Assembly (NCBI GenBank): GCA_016718845.1
Contig: JADKCK010000075.1
Coordinates: 1 to 22,573 of the forward strand
Direction of reading: 5' to 3'
DNA from: Sphingobacteriales bacterium
Lineage (GTDB): Bacteria > Bacteroidota > Bacteroidia > Chitinophagales > UBA2359
DNA length: 22,573 nucleotides
Position 1 is the first letter of the stretch. Every line of letters starts with the position of its first letter. Made by a program: the position numbers and the translations under genes. Under the pieces are notes generated by a model. The model saw only the letters and a list, made by a program, of their open reading frames with translations. It had not been told where the DNA came from and did no database searches. This document shows, piece after piece, positions 9,219 to 16,731 of this stretch.

Positions 9219-9758
9219 ATGCCCAACTACGACCAAAACCTCGCCGACGACCTAAAAGAACGCTACCTATTAGCCGCCAGTACCATACGCAACTGGAAAC
9301 ACCGCCAACATATCCCCGACCGATACATACAGGGTTATGTAACCCGACAGCGCGCACCCGAAACCGCCACCAACCTTATAAAACAATGGTTACAACTGCC
9401 CTTTATTAAACACAAAGGTATGGAGGGCGTGCGCCCAAGTGTGTTTAACGACATGCTGCGCCCAAACGACGGACGAAAACACGCCCGCCTACGCACCGAA
9501 GAAGCCGAAAGCGTAATCAAACAACTAAACACCCTTGTAAAACTATTGCATCAGGTTGCCCAAACACCCGATGCCACCAACATACAAACATTGCTGCATC
9601 TGCCTTTTATACACCTAAAACCGCTTATCAACAACCCTAAGCTATATGCCAAACTTATCGCCAACAAACAAACACCACCAAACGACCAACAACTTATAGA
9701 AATACAAACCCAAATTGCCGAGCTAATACCCAAATTGCCAGTTATCCCAATGCTTTAA
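9219..9758 (+). CDS. Small putative DNA-binding protein with helix-turn-helix-like N-terminus
   Basis: I do not recognise a named family. The first 35 residues, with LADDLKERYLLAASTIRNWK followed by HRQHIPDRYI, look like a phage-repressor-type helix-turn-helix in which STIRNWKHR is the recognition helix. A second basic segment (RPSVFNDMLRPNDGRKHARL) with following helices could be another DNA-binding unit. The rest is helical, with leucine-rich stretches and no signal peptide or membrane segment. The gene is on the same strand as the Cmr genes, after the 9104 palindrome and 47 bp before the Csx-like gene. It has the high G+C and CCC/GCC-rich codon use of the last block (8016-10874). It could be a regulator of the locus or an accessory protein; its placement between effector and cas6 suggests a CRISPR-linked role, which is inference. 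Confidence 0.55.
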   Translation: MPNYDQNLADDLKERYLLAASTIRNWKHRQHIPDRYIQGYVTRQRAPETATNLIKQWLQLPFIKHKGMEGVRPSVFNDMLRPNDGRKHARLRTEEAESVIKQLNTLVKLLHQVAQTPDATNIQTLLHLPFIHLKPLINNPKLYAKLIANKQTPPNDQQLIEIQTQIAELIPKLPVIPML

Positions 9759-9805
9759 TATGGCTTTGTGGTATCCCTTATTATTTACACCATTTAAACA
9801 CGTTT

Positions 9806-10177
9806 ATGCTGCTTAATCTTTCTAATCATCCGTCTAACAAATGGATAGATAAACAAACAGAGGTTGCCTGCCAATTATATGGCAGTGTAACCGACTTAAG
9901 TTTTCCGCAAATTGCACCCAACAGCACTACGCAACAGGTGCAACAATTAGCCCAAGACTATTGCAACCAAATACTTGAACTTGCCCCTACTGCCGTGCAT
10001 GTAATGGGCGAAATGACCTTTACCTTTGCCCTTGTACACTTATTGCAAACAGCCGGCATTGTTTGCATAGCCTCTACCACCGACCGCAACACCATTGACA
10101 ACCCCGATGGCAGTAAAACCTTGCAGTTTAATTTCTGCCAATTCAGAAACTACCCCCAACTAACCTATGCACAATAG
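9806..10177 (+). CDS. Small Csx15/Csx16/Csx20-like protein, candidate ring nuclease
   Basis: A 123-residue soluble protein with a Rossmann-like pattern: a first strand LLNLSNHPSNKW, a middle segment VHVMGEMTFTFALVHLL, then GIVCIASTTDR and a C-terminal strand pair, LQFNFCQFRNYPQ. The order (hydrophobic strand with a glycine/acid turn, long helix, then STT.R and a terminal F.F..FR.Y) recalls Csx20, and the LLNLSNHP start recalls Csx15. These small families occur in type III loci and are reported or proposed to degrade cyclic oligoadenylate. The gene lies directly before cas6, whose start is 10 bp after this stop (or overlaps it by 11 bp if the earlier ATG is used). The family assignment is from remembered motif shape and is tentative; it could also be an uncharacterised Csx protein. 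Confidence 0.5.
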   Translation: MLLNLSNHPSNKWIDKQTEVACQLYGSVTDLSFPQIAPNSTTQQVQQLAQDYCNQILELAPTAVHVMGEMTFTFALVHLLQTAGIVCIASTTDRNTIDNPDGSKTLQFNFCQFRNYPQLTYAQ

Positions 10178-10187
10178 CTACCCAACC

Positions 10188-10874
10188 ATGAAAATACGCC
10201 ACCTGCTTCTTACCTTCGACCTGCCCCTGCCCGTTTATCGCATACGCGCTTTTAGAAGCGCTATGGTAGAATGGGCAGGGCGCGAAAACGACCTGCTGCA
10301 CAACCACCTAAACCCCGAGTATAACCCCAATATAGAACGGGGCGGATTTAAATACCGATACCCCCTTGTGCAGTATCGCACCCACAAAGGTAAAGCGGCT
10401 TTGGTGGCACTTAACGAGGGTGCCGATGCACTGGGCAACATACTGTCGAACCGACAATGGGAAATAATGCTTGATGGCAAACCCACCCCACTGCGCATAG
10501 CCGACCTGCAAATGCGCGAATATACCCTTGCCTACACCGACACGCCCAAACGCTACACCCTACAAAACTGGATTGCCCTTAACCAACAAAACTACCGCGA
10601 ATACCAACAAATAGAAGAGTTAATAGACCGCGCCGAACGCCTCGAAAAACTACTTGCGGCACAAATTATCACCTTCGCCCGCGCTATGGATTGGCAAATA
10701 GAAGAACGTTTTGCCGTAACCATACAGCAATTTACACCCAAAACCGTTGATTACCACAACAATAAACTAATGGCTTTTGATGTAGTGTTTGATGCACCGC
10801 TACACCTACCCAACGGCATAGGATTAGGCAAAGCTACCAGCCATGGGTTTGGGGTTGTTTACAAAGCAAGATAA
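10188..10874 (+). CDS. cas6: Cas6 family crRNA-processing endoribonuclease
   Basis: Cas6 cuts the CRISPR transcript within each repeat to release crRNAs for the Cmr complex. The protein starts MKIRHLLLTFDLPLPVYRIR, has a central charged helical region, and ends with GIGLGKATSHGFGVVYKAR, the glycine-rich C-terminal loop of the Cas6 ferredoxin-like fold. His45 and His47 (LLHNHL) and the HKGKAAL segment offer possible catalytic histidines, but I cannot assign one with certainty. I prefer the ATG at 10188; an in-frame ATG at 10167 overlaps the upstream gene by 11 bp and would add seven residues. It is the last gene of the locus and is followed by a gene-free 330 bp containing a repeat-like segment and a strong hairpin. 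Confidence 0.85.
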   Translation: MKIRHLLLTFDLPLPVYRIRAFRSAMVEWAGRENDLLHNHLNPEYNPNIERGGFKYRYPLVQYRTHKGKAALVALNEGADALGNILSNRQWEIMLDGKPTPLRIADLQMREYTLAYTDTPKRYTLQNWIALNQQNYREYQQIEELIDRAERLEKLLAAQIITFARAMDWQIEERFAVTIQQFTPKTVDYHNNKLMAFDVVFDAPLHLPNGIGLGKATSHGFGVVYKAR

Positions 10875-11064
10875 AACTACTAAACAAAAGGCAGTTTGAG
10901 TAATTAACTCCATTACGGGCGATAGATAATCGATACAAAAGAAAATAGCAAGTAGGTTTTACACAATAATGTGCCGCAAAACCCTGACAAACAAACCGAT
11001 TTGCAGATATAAGGAAGTGCTTAACTATTCGTAACGTTTTATCAACCGAAAGGTAATAAGTAGC

Positions 11065-11094
11065 CTTTCAATCTATATAAGAGTAGTACTAAAA
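11065..11094 (-). repeat. Solitary CRISPR-repeat-like 30-mer downstream of cas6
   Basis: On the + strand it begins ctttcaatc and ends actaaaa; its reverse complement begins ttttagtac and ends ATTGAAAG. That ending is the 8-nt crRNA handle type seen with Cas6-processed type I and III repeats, and 30 bp is a usual length. There is only one copy and no spacer-repeat pattern in the 330 bp between cas6 and the next gene. It may be a last remnant of an array or chance similarity. Confidence 0.3.
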
Positions 11095-11099
11095 ATAAA

Positions 11100-11147
11100 A
11101 CCACTAAGGCACTAAGAAAAGTTTTGTTTTCTTGGTGCCTTAGTGGT
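11100..11147. terminator. Long hairpin, likely bidirectional terminator between convergent genes
   Basis: Arms 11100-11120 and 11127-11147 pair over 21 bp with one mismatch around a gttttg loop, and the inner stem is A/T-rich. It lies between cas6 (+) and the TPR gene (-), which converge, so it can stop transcription from both sides. Confidence 0.75.
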
Positions 11148-11204
11148 AAAAAACTAAGTGTCAAACTCAAAAATTTTATCCAACGGTATTGATTTGAAAG
11201 ACTA

Positions 11205-11948
11205 TTAAGGTAGTTTTTTCAATAATTGGGCAGCATCGTCCGAATGGGGTTCTTGTTTGTTTATAATTTGTTGTAATACCTCTTTTGCTTCGGCAATTTG
11301 TTGATTTAGTAGATAAGTAAGAGCTAATCGCCATCTTACCACATCTTTGTTATCTGCATTAGGCGACTCAATAAGGGTTTTAAAACTACTTATACCAGCA
11401 TCGTATTGTTTTAGATTGGTATAACAAATGCCTTGTAACTCAAGTACTTGTGCATTAGGGGGTAAGGTTGTTAGCAAATCTAGGGCATTTTGATACTGTT
11501 TCTGATTAATGTATTGAAGTATTGCATTTAGTGTTTTTGTTTGGTCAGATGCAGCATTATCGTTGCTCATTCGTAGGTTTTGGGTACTGGGTAATTCGCT
11601 GTTTTGCCATTGATTGAGTGCCATTTGTTGTAGCGACGAAGTTTGGAAATAAGTATTACCAAACCACGCTATGCCAATAAATAACACCAACATAGCCGCT
11701 ATTTGTAAGCTACGTTGCCATGTAATTTTACGAACTTTTGTTGGCACAGCCGATGAAGAAGCATAGCGATTACGCATTTCTTCTATTTGTTGGTAGCGTT
11801 GGCGGGCAATGCAAAATAAAACCATTTCTACTTCTTGTGCAAAATCGGGGTTAGCTCGTAGGTATTGTTCAAAGTTGCGCTGTTCTTGTTCGTTAAATTC
11901 TTTGTTGGCGTAACGATGAATGTCGTTGATATTGTAGGTTGCTTGCAT
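11205..11948 (-). CDS. Membrane TPR protein with anti-sigma-factor-like layout
   Basis: Starting from the ATG at 11946-11948 the protein is 247 residues. The N-terminal 60 residues (DIHRYANKEFNEQEQRNFEQ and following) resemble the short helical cytoplasmic zinc-less anti-sigma heads of Bacteroidota (members of a FecR/ECF partner type). One membrane segment follows at about residues 81-97 (LQIAAMLVLFIGIAWFG), then a periplasmic part with TPR-like helices from about residue 140 (LQGICYTNLKQYDAGISSF; RLALTYLLNQQIAEAKEVL). An upstream TTG at 11996 would overlap the preceding gene and add a poor N-terminus. It lies 38 bp after the sigma-like gene on the same strand, which supports a sigma/anti-sigma operon. 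The family is inferred from layout, not from a clear signature. Confidence 0.65.
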   Translation of the reverse strand: MQATYNINDIHRYANKEFNEQEQRNFEQYLRANPDFAQEVEMVLFCIARQRYQQIEEMRNRYASSSAVPTKVRKITWQRSLQIAAMLVLFIGIAWFGNTYFQTSSLQQMALNQWQNSELPSTQNLRMSNDNAASDQTKTLNAILQYINQKQYQNALDLLTTLPPNAQVLELQGICYTNLKQYDAGISSFKTLIESPNADNKDVVRWRLALTYLLNQQIAEAKEVLQQIINKQEPHSDDAAQLLKKLP

Positions 11949-11986
11949 GGAAAATGGGAGATTTATGTTAAGTTTTAAGATTGTAT

Positions 11987-12550
11987 TTATTGACAACGTT
12001 TGCTTTTGCTTATTTGGGCTAATGGGTTTTCTAAAAAACGGTGTGTGATTTCTTTAAATTCGGCGAAGCAACGTTGATGCTTTTTTTGTAAAGCTTCGTA
12101 GCTCGGAAAATTTAGCTGTTGCCATAAATCTTTAAGTTGCAAACCCTTTATCCAATGTTCTTGCAACACTGTATGGCAATCGGCACATAGTACGTCCCAT
12201 GTTTTATTATAGGCAGCCCATCGTGCTTGCGAAGGTTCGTCGGGAGTATCGGTTGTAAATTTGAGAGCCATAGATGCTGCCTGATGTGTATTGGATGTAA
12301 TTAAAAAATTAACCATCTTGTCTACATCATAGATATAAGTCGGTTTTCGCAATATCTCGTCCAGTTTATTGCTACACATGGTCCAAAGATAAGCGGGGGT
12401 TTTTTTGTGTATTTCGAGTTCGTTAAATTTTAAAAACACTTGTGTAAGATGATGTTCTACATCGATAGGCGAAAGTTGTTGAGTATACTTTTTACTAAAT
12501 TGTTGGCAATAATCGCCAAAATAACGTGGATAGTATTCTGATAGAGTCAT
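11987..12550 (-). CDS. Divergent ECF-type RNA polymerase sigma factor-like protein
   Basis: A 187-residue protein starting at the ATG at 12548-12550 (a TTG at 12562 would add four residues). The region VEHHLTQVFLKFNELEIHKK followed by TPAYLWTMCSNKLDEILRK fits sigma region 2, with the aromatic/basic helix that melts promoter DNA. The C-terminal CHTVLQEHWIKGLQLKDLWQ followed by LNFPSYEALQKKHQRCFAEF fits a region 4 helix-turn-helix. Conservation is weak, so this is a distant ECF member. The downstream membrane TPR gene is its likely anti-sigma partner. Candidate outputs are the nearby surface-protein and CHAT genes, a common Bacteroidota arrangement, but there is no promoter evidence for that here. 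Confidence 0.6.
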   Translation of the reverse strand: MTLSEYYPRYFGDYCQQFSKKYTQQLSPIDVEHHLTQVFLKFNELEIHKKTPAYLWTMCSNKLDEILRKPTYIYDVDKMVNFLITSNTHQAASMALKFTTDTPDEPSQARWAAYNKTWDVLCADCHTVLQEHWIKGLQLKDLWQQLNFPSYEALQKKHQRCFAEFKEITHRFLENPLAQISKSKRCQ

Positions 12551-12601
12551 AAAATTATGCAATTGTAGGTAAGTTGTTGTTTGTTTAGCACAATAATAAC
12601 G

Positions 12602-12639
12602 AAAAATTCCTTTTTAGCGGACACTAAAAAGGAATTTTT
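12602..12639. terminator. Perfect 16-bp stem hairpin upstream of the sigma-like gene
   Basis: Arms 12602-12617 and 12624-12639 are perfectly complementary around the loop cggaca, and T-runs follow on the + strand (tttttttgtacttttttg). On the minus strand it lies about 50 bp before the sigma-like start, so it could insulate or attenuate that gene. The minus-strand loop region reads AGTGTCCG, matching the start of the repeat units in the neighbouring array. Confidence 0.6.
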
Positions 12640-12782
12640 TTGTACTTTTTTGTTTTTTTTAAAAAAAGCATAGAATAGGCTCTTGATAAGTCCAATTTGC
12701 AGCTTTTTAGCCGTTTCTGATTTAGGCACAATTATCAATTGAAGTGGAACAATGATGTTTAGGTACGAGTTTTTGTTCAGAG

Positions 12783-13318
12783 GTGTCCGATGAAACAAGG
12801 TTTTGCGTTATGGGTTTGTAAGGCAACAACAAACAACACACGAAACAAAAAAATCTTACAAAAAAGTGTCTGATAAACAGTATTTTTGCGTTATGGTTTT
12901 GTAAGGCAACAACAAACAACACACGAAGCAAAAAAACCTTACAAAAAAGTGTCCGATGAAACAAGGTTTTGCGTTATGGTTTTGTAAGGTATAAACAACT
13001 TTGATTTTGTGCAAGGTTTTTCGCAAAAAGGTGTCCGATGAAACAAGGTTTTGCGTTATGGTTTTGTAAGAAAACAATAAACAACACACGAAACAAAAAA
13101 ATCTTACAAAAAAGTGTCTGATAAACAGTATTTTTGCGTTATGGTTTTGTAAGGTATAAACAACTTTGATTTTGTGCAAAGTTTTTCGCAAAAAAGTGTC
13201 CGATGAAACAAGGTTTTGCGTTATGGTTTTGTAAGGTACAAACAACTTTGATTTTGTGCAAGGTTTTTCGCAAAAAGGTGTCCGATGAAACAAGGTTTTG
13301 CGTTATGGTTTTGTAAGG
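12783..13318. repeat. Modular tandem repeat array, seven units of 82-83 bp
   Basis: Units start at 12783, 12866, 12949, 13031, 13114, 13196 and 13278. Each has a core of about 41 bp beginning gtgtc and ending ttatggttttgtaagg, then a linker of about 41 bp. The core comes in two types (gtgtccgatgaaacaagg or gtgtctgataaacagtat) and the linker in two types (acaacacacgaaacaaaa or caactttgattttgtgca). The order is core1-linkerA, core2-linkerA, core1-linkerB, core1-linkerA, core2-linkerB, core1-linkerB, core1. Inverted pieces (ttttgtaagg with ccttacaaaa; ttttgcg with cgcaaaa) let the units fold. The whole gene-free stretch 12551-13405 holds this array, the hairpin at 12602 and otherwise AT-rich DNA. 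Confidence 0.9.
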
Positions 13319-13405
13319 CACAAGCTACTTAGTTCATAACTTGCAGCTTATTTCACAAATTAACAAAAATTTTCTTAACAATTAACAATAAAAATTTCAC
13401 ACAAG

Positions 13406-14614
13406 ATGAACACATCAATTTTCACAAACAAGTTTTTCTTAGCCGCTTTGGTGGCAATTGGTTTTAGCGCTAATGTTTGGGGACAAGCTTCAATTCGTAT
13501 TAATAGTCCTGCGTCAGGTACAAATGCTAATACTATGCTTGGTTCTCAAGTTCCATTAATTACTTCTGGTACTAACAACACTTTTTTGGGAACAAATGCC
13601 GGCAAATTAAATACGACAGGTTCTCAAAATACTTTTGTAGGTTTATCGGGCTACAGAAATACTACAGGTAATTATAATACATTTTTAGGTTGGAATTCGG
13701 GAAGTATGAATGTATCGGGAATTGAAAACACTTATTTAGGGGGTCAGGCAGGCGCTTATGCTACAGGAAGTCAAAATGTAATGATTGGTGTTAATAGCGG
13801 ACACTCCTCATCGACAGGTAATAATAATGTATTTGCTGGTTATTTTTCGGGTAGAAACAATACAGGCAATGGTAATGTTTTTTTAGGTAATACAGCAGGA
13901 CAATCAAATACAAGTGGTACAAATAACGTAATTATTGGCAATAATGCAAATGTGGCAACGGGTAATTTAACTAATGCAATAGCTATTGGTAATAATGCAG
14001 TAGTAAGTGCATCTAACACACTTGTATTAGGTGGCACGGGGGCAAATGCTGTTAATGTAGGTATTGGTACGAATGCTCCTACTCAAAGATTAGATGTAGT
14101 AGGCAACGCTAAAGTATCGGGTTTAGCAGGCACAGGCACTCGTATGGTAGTAGCCGATGCGAATGGCTTATTGAGTACGCAAGCAATTCCAACCGGAGGA
14201 ACGGGTACCTCTTATTGGGCAGCTAATGGTACTACTGGCATACAATACAACACAGGCACCGTACTTATTGGTAATGCAACTACTCCTGCAGGTTACAAAC
14301 TCTATGTAGAAACAGGCATCTTAACCGAAAAATTAAAAGTAGCTCTAAAAACAAGCACCGATTGGGCAGATTATGTATTTGGCAAAAACTATCAGCTAAA
14401 ACCGCTTGCCGAAGTAGAAGCTTTTGTAAAAGAAAACAAACACTTACCTGATGTACCTTCTGCTCAAGAATTGGTAAATGATGGTGGTATTGATGTAGGG
14501 CAAATGTTGGCTAAACAAATGCAGAAAATCGAGGAATTGACTTTGTACATGATTGACCTACAAAAACAAAACGATGCTTTCAAATCTAAAGTAGAAGCAT
14601 TAGAAGCTCAATAA
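13406..14614 (+). CDS. Secreted YadA-head-like repeat protein with coiled-coil C-terminus
   Basis: A 402-residue protein with a clear signal peptide (FFLAALVAIGFSANVWGQA). Residues about 45-210 are degenerate repeats of the type NTFLGTNAGKLNTTGSQ, resembling the left-handed beta-roll head repeats of trimeric adhesins. A middle part (VGIGTNAPTQRLDVVGNAKV) is the element commonly found before phage-tail-like C-termini in Bacteroidota. The C-terminus (KPLAEVEAFVKENKHLPDVP, then a leucine-rich helix) is likely a trimeric coiled coil. It has no T9SS sorting domain and no clear membrane anchor. It is divergent from the sigma operon and preceded by the repeat array. The likely role is a surface or structural protein; the exact function is unknown. 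Confidence 0.8.
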   Translation: MNTSIFTNKFFLAALVAIGFSANVWGQASIRINSPASGTNANTMLGSQVPLITSGTNNTFLGTNAGKLNTTGSQNTFVGLSGYRNTTGNYNTFLGWNSGSMNVSGIENTYLGGQAGAYATGSQNVMIGVNSGHSSSTGNNNVFAGYFSGRNNTGNGNVFLGNTAGQSNTSGTNNVIIGNNANVATGNLTNAIAIGNNAVVSASNTLVLGGTGANAVNVGIGTNAPTQRLDVVGNAKVSGLAGTGTRMVVADANGLLSTQAIPTGGTGTSYWAANGTTGIQYNTGTVLIGNATTPAGYKLYVETGILTEKLKVALKTSTDWADYVFGKNYQLKPLAEVEAFVKENKHLPDVPSAQELVNDGGIDVGQMLAKQMQKIEELTLYMIDLQKQNDAFKSKVEALEAQ

Positions 14615-14651
14615 ACACACTATTTCAAATCCTATTTAATCATCGTCCAAA

Positions 14652-14698
14652 CCGTGTCCGCACAGCCAATTACTTGGCGGTAGGGCTATGCGGAACGG
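14652..14698. terminator. Imperfect GC-rich hairpin between the surface protein and the subtilisin
   Basis: The main stem pairs 14657-14667 with 14684-14694 with one mismatch, and outer bases ccgt/acgg extend it. It is much richer in G+C than its surroundings. It could end the upstream transcript or sit in the protease leader. Confidence 0.5.
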
Positions 14699-14721
14699 CA
14701 GGACTTAAATCTCGTAACAAG

Positions 14722-16596
14722 ATGAACGCAAAGATAATCAGTTTTTTAGTCATAGCGCTCTGTAGTACATTTTTTAATGCTACTTTTGCACAGAACATTG
14801 ATAAAAATTATTTTGACGGCGAATTGTACATAAAGGTAAAACAGAATACCTATAGTACTTATGTAGATCAAAAGAGTGGCTCAATAGCTCAAAATCGCGT
14901 CAATTTTATAGTTCCTTATTTATCTAAATATCAAGTCCGAAAAATAGAAATGCCTTTTTGGTTCGACCCTTCGGACGATTTGCAACGTGTTTTTCGTGTC
15001 TATTTCGACCAACCTCAATTGGTGGATAGTTTCTTAAAAGACCTGACTCGACTTCCAGAACTTGAATATGCCGAAAAAATACCTTACGACCAAGTAGAAC
15101 TAAGTCCCAACGATTTAGGTGCTAATACAACAAGCGGTCAATGGGCTTTGTGGAAAATCAATGCACAACAAGCCTGGGATATTACACAAGGTAGTCCATC
15201 GATAGTAGTGGCAGTGGTAGATAATGCCATACAAACCACACACCCCGATTTAAGTGGCAATTGTTTAACAGGTTATGATATTGCCGATAATGATAGTGAC
15301 CCTAATCCTCCCAATACTAACTTTAGTCATGGTACGCATGTATCGGGTATTGTAAGTGCAAAAACAAACAATGGAACCGGTATTGCATCTATTGGTTATA
15401 ACACCAAAATATTACCTGTAAAAGCTACTAATAATTCTGCTTCCTACAATTCCATTACACATGGCTATCAGGGCATTGCATGGGCGGCTAATAACGGAGC
15501 CAGAGTAATTAATTGCTCATGGGGAGGTCCTAGCTATTCTGCAACCAACGAAACGGCTATTACCACCATTGTCAATCGAGGTATTATTGTAGTGGCATCA
15601 GCGGGTAATAGTAACAACAGTAGCTACAATTACCCGGCAGCTTACACAAAAGCAATATCAGTGGCATGTACAAATATCAATGATAACAAATCAAGTTTCT
15701 CAACTTATGGTACATGGGTAGATATTTCGGCACCTGGTGAAAGTATTAACAGTTGTGTGCCAACTAATAGTTACGGTATAAAAAGTGGTACGTCCATGTC
15801 TGCTCCTCTTGTAGCTGGTTTATGTGGATTAATGTTGTCGGTCAATCCAAGTATGACACCAACCCAAGTAGAAAGCTGTTTGCGTTCAACTGCTGTCAAT
15901 ATTAATGCAATCAATCCGTCATATAGCGGTTTGTTAGGTGCAGGGCGCATTAATGCATATCAGGCTGTTTTATGTGCGCAGGCTTCGGGTGGTTGTGCTG
16001 CTTCACATAATTTTACTGCTCCAATTTCGGGAACTCAAGATTACGAGTCGCAATCGCACATCACGGCATCGGGCAGTTGTCAAATTAGCAATACCGCACG
16101 TGTTAGATTCGATGCTACGACGTATGTACTATTAAGTCCAAATTTTAACACCCAAAGCGGTGCTGTTTTTGAAGCACTTATTGACGGTTGTGGAGGTATA
16201 TACACATTTAGCGATATTGCAGTAGGAGGAACTACGGACTCTTTATTTAACGCTTCTACAAAACCCACTTCTGCTACTATCGAATTAATTACGAAATCTA
16301 ACACCCCAACAATAAACGCTAATAAAACAAGCAACGAAGTAAATTATGCAATTTACCCCAACCCCACCCAATCTACAACAACTATTACCTATACGCTACC
16401 ACAAACCAGCGATATAAGTTTAACGATACACGACCTTACAGGACGCGAAATTAGCCGCTTGGCGGACAACCAAACCCAAACCGAAGGCAACTACTCCTTT
16501 GCGTTTGATGCCACCGACCTACCATCAGGCATATACATCTGCACCCTGCGAGCAGGCGATACCGTAAAAATACAAAAAATGGTCGTCACTAAATAA
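14722..16596 (+). CDS. Secreted subtilisin-like serine protease (S8) with T9SS sorting domain
   Basis: The ATG at 14722 gives a 624-residue protein with a good signal peptide (IISFLVIALCSTFFNATFAQ); an earlier ATG at 14674 would put 16 unrelated residues in front. An N-terminal prodomain-like region (to about residue 130) precedes the S8 domain. The triad is Asp167 (VVAVVDNA), His206 (SHGTHVSG) and Ser358 (SGTSMSAPLVAG), with the oxyanion asparagine in ASAGNSN. The last 80 residues form a T9SS type A sorting domain: YPNPTQSTTTITYTLP, then DLTGREISRL, and LPSGIYICTLRAGDTVKIQK near the end. It is therefore probably exported through the outer membrane and attached or released at the surface. It stands alone between two hairpins. 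Confidence 0.93.
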   Translation: MNAKIISFLVIALCSTFFNATFAQNIDKNYFDGELYIKVKQNTYSTYVDQKSGSIAQNRVNFIVPYLSKYQVRKIEMPFWFDPSDDLQRVFRVYFDQPQLVDSFLKDLTRLPELEYAEKIPYDQVELSPNDLGANTTSGQWALWKINAQQAWDITQGSPSIVVAVVDNAIQTTHPDLSGNCLTGYDIADNDSDPNPPNTNFSHGTHVSGIVSAKTNNGTGIASIGYNTKILPVKATNNSASYNSITHGYQGIAWAANNGARVINCSWGGPSYSATNETAITTIVNRGIIVVASAGNSNNSSYNYPAAYTKAISVACTNINDNKSSFSTYGTWVDISAPGESINSCVPTNSYGIKSGTSMSAPLVAGLCGLMLSVNPSMTPTQVESCLRSTAVNINAINPSYSGLLGAGRINAYQAVLCAQASGGCAASHNFTAPISGTQDYESQSHITASGSCQISNTARVRFDATTYVLLSPNFNTQSGAVFEALIDGCGGIYTFSDIAVGGTTDSLFNASTKPTSATIELITKSNTPTINANKTSNEVNYAIYPNPTQSTTTITYTLPQTSDISLTIHDLTGREISRLADNQTQTEGNYSFAFDATDLPSGIYICTLRAGDTVKIQKMVVTK

Positions 16597-16614
16597 CTTA
16601 TTCTGTCTCAAAAA

Positions 16615-16647
16615 TAATCCTTTTCTCTAAGTTAGAGAAAAGGATTA
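16615..16647. terminator. Hairpin after the subtilisin gene
   Basis: Bases 16615-16630 are the reverse complement of 16632-16647 (taatccttttctctaa on the left arm). It begins 19 bases after the stop codon. No long T-run follows. Confidence 0.7.
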
Positions 16648-16731
16648 TGGGGCGTTCATTATAGCTAAAACATTTTGCACTATAAAGCACTAGAAAAAAT
16701 AAGCAAATAAATCACAAAACAATATTTAACC

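Noticed and set aside
9758..9806. Insertion-sequence or attachment-site boundary between the small accessory genes
   Set aside because: No terminal inverted repeats, target duplications or transposase fragments were found.
12783..13318. Possible CRISPR array (cores of about 41 bp separated by about 41 bp)
   Set aside because: The linkers are only two recurring sequences rather than unique spacers, and the cores themselves come in two types. This is a modular tandem repeat, not a CRISPR array.
12547..13321. Minus-strand open frames with repeated YKTITQNLVSSDTF-like peptides
   Set aside because: They are translations of the tandem DNA repeat, rich in Phe, Cys and Lys, without homology features, and the frames overlap each other.
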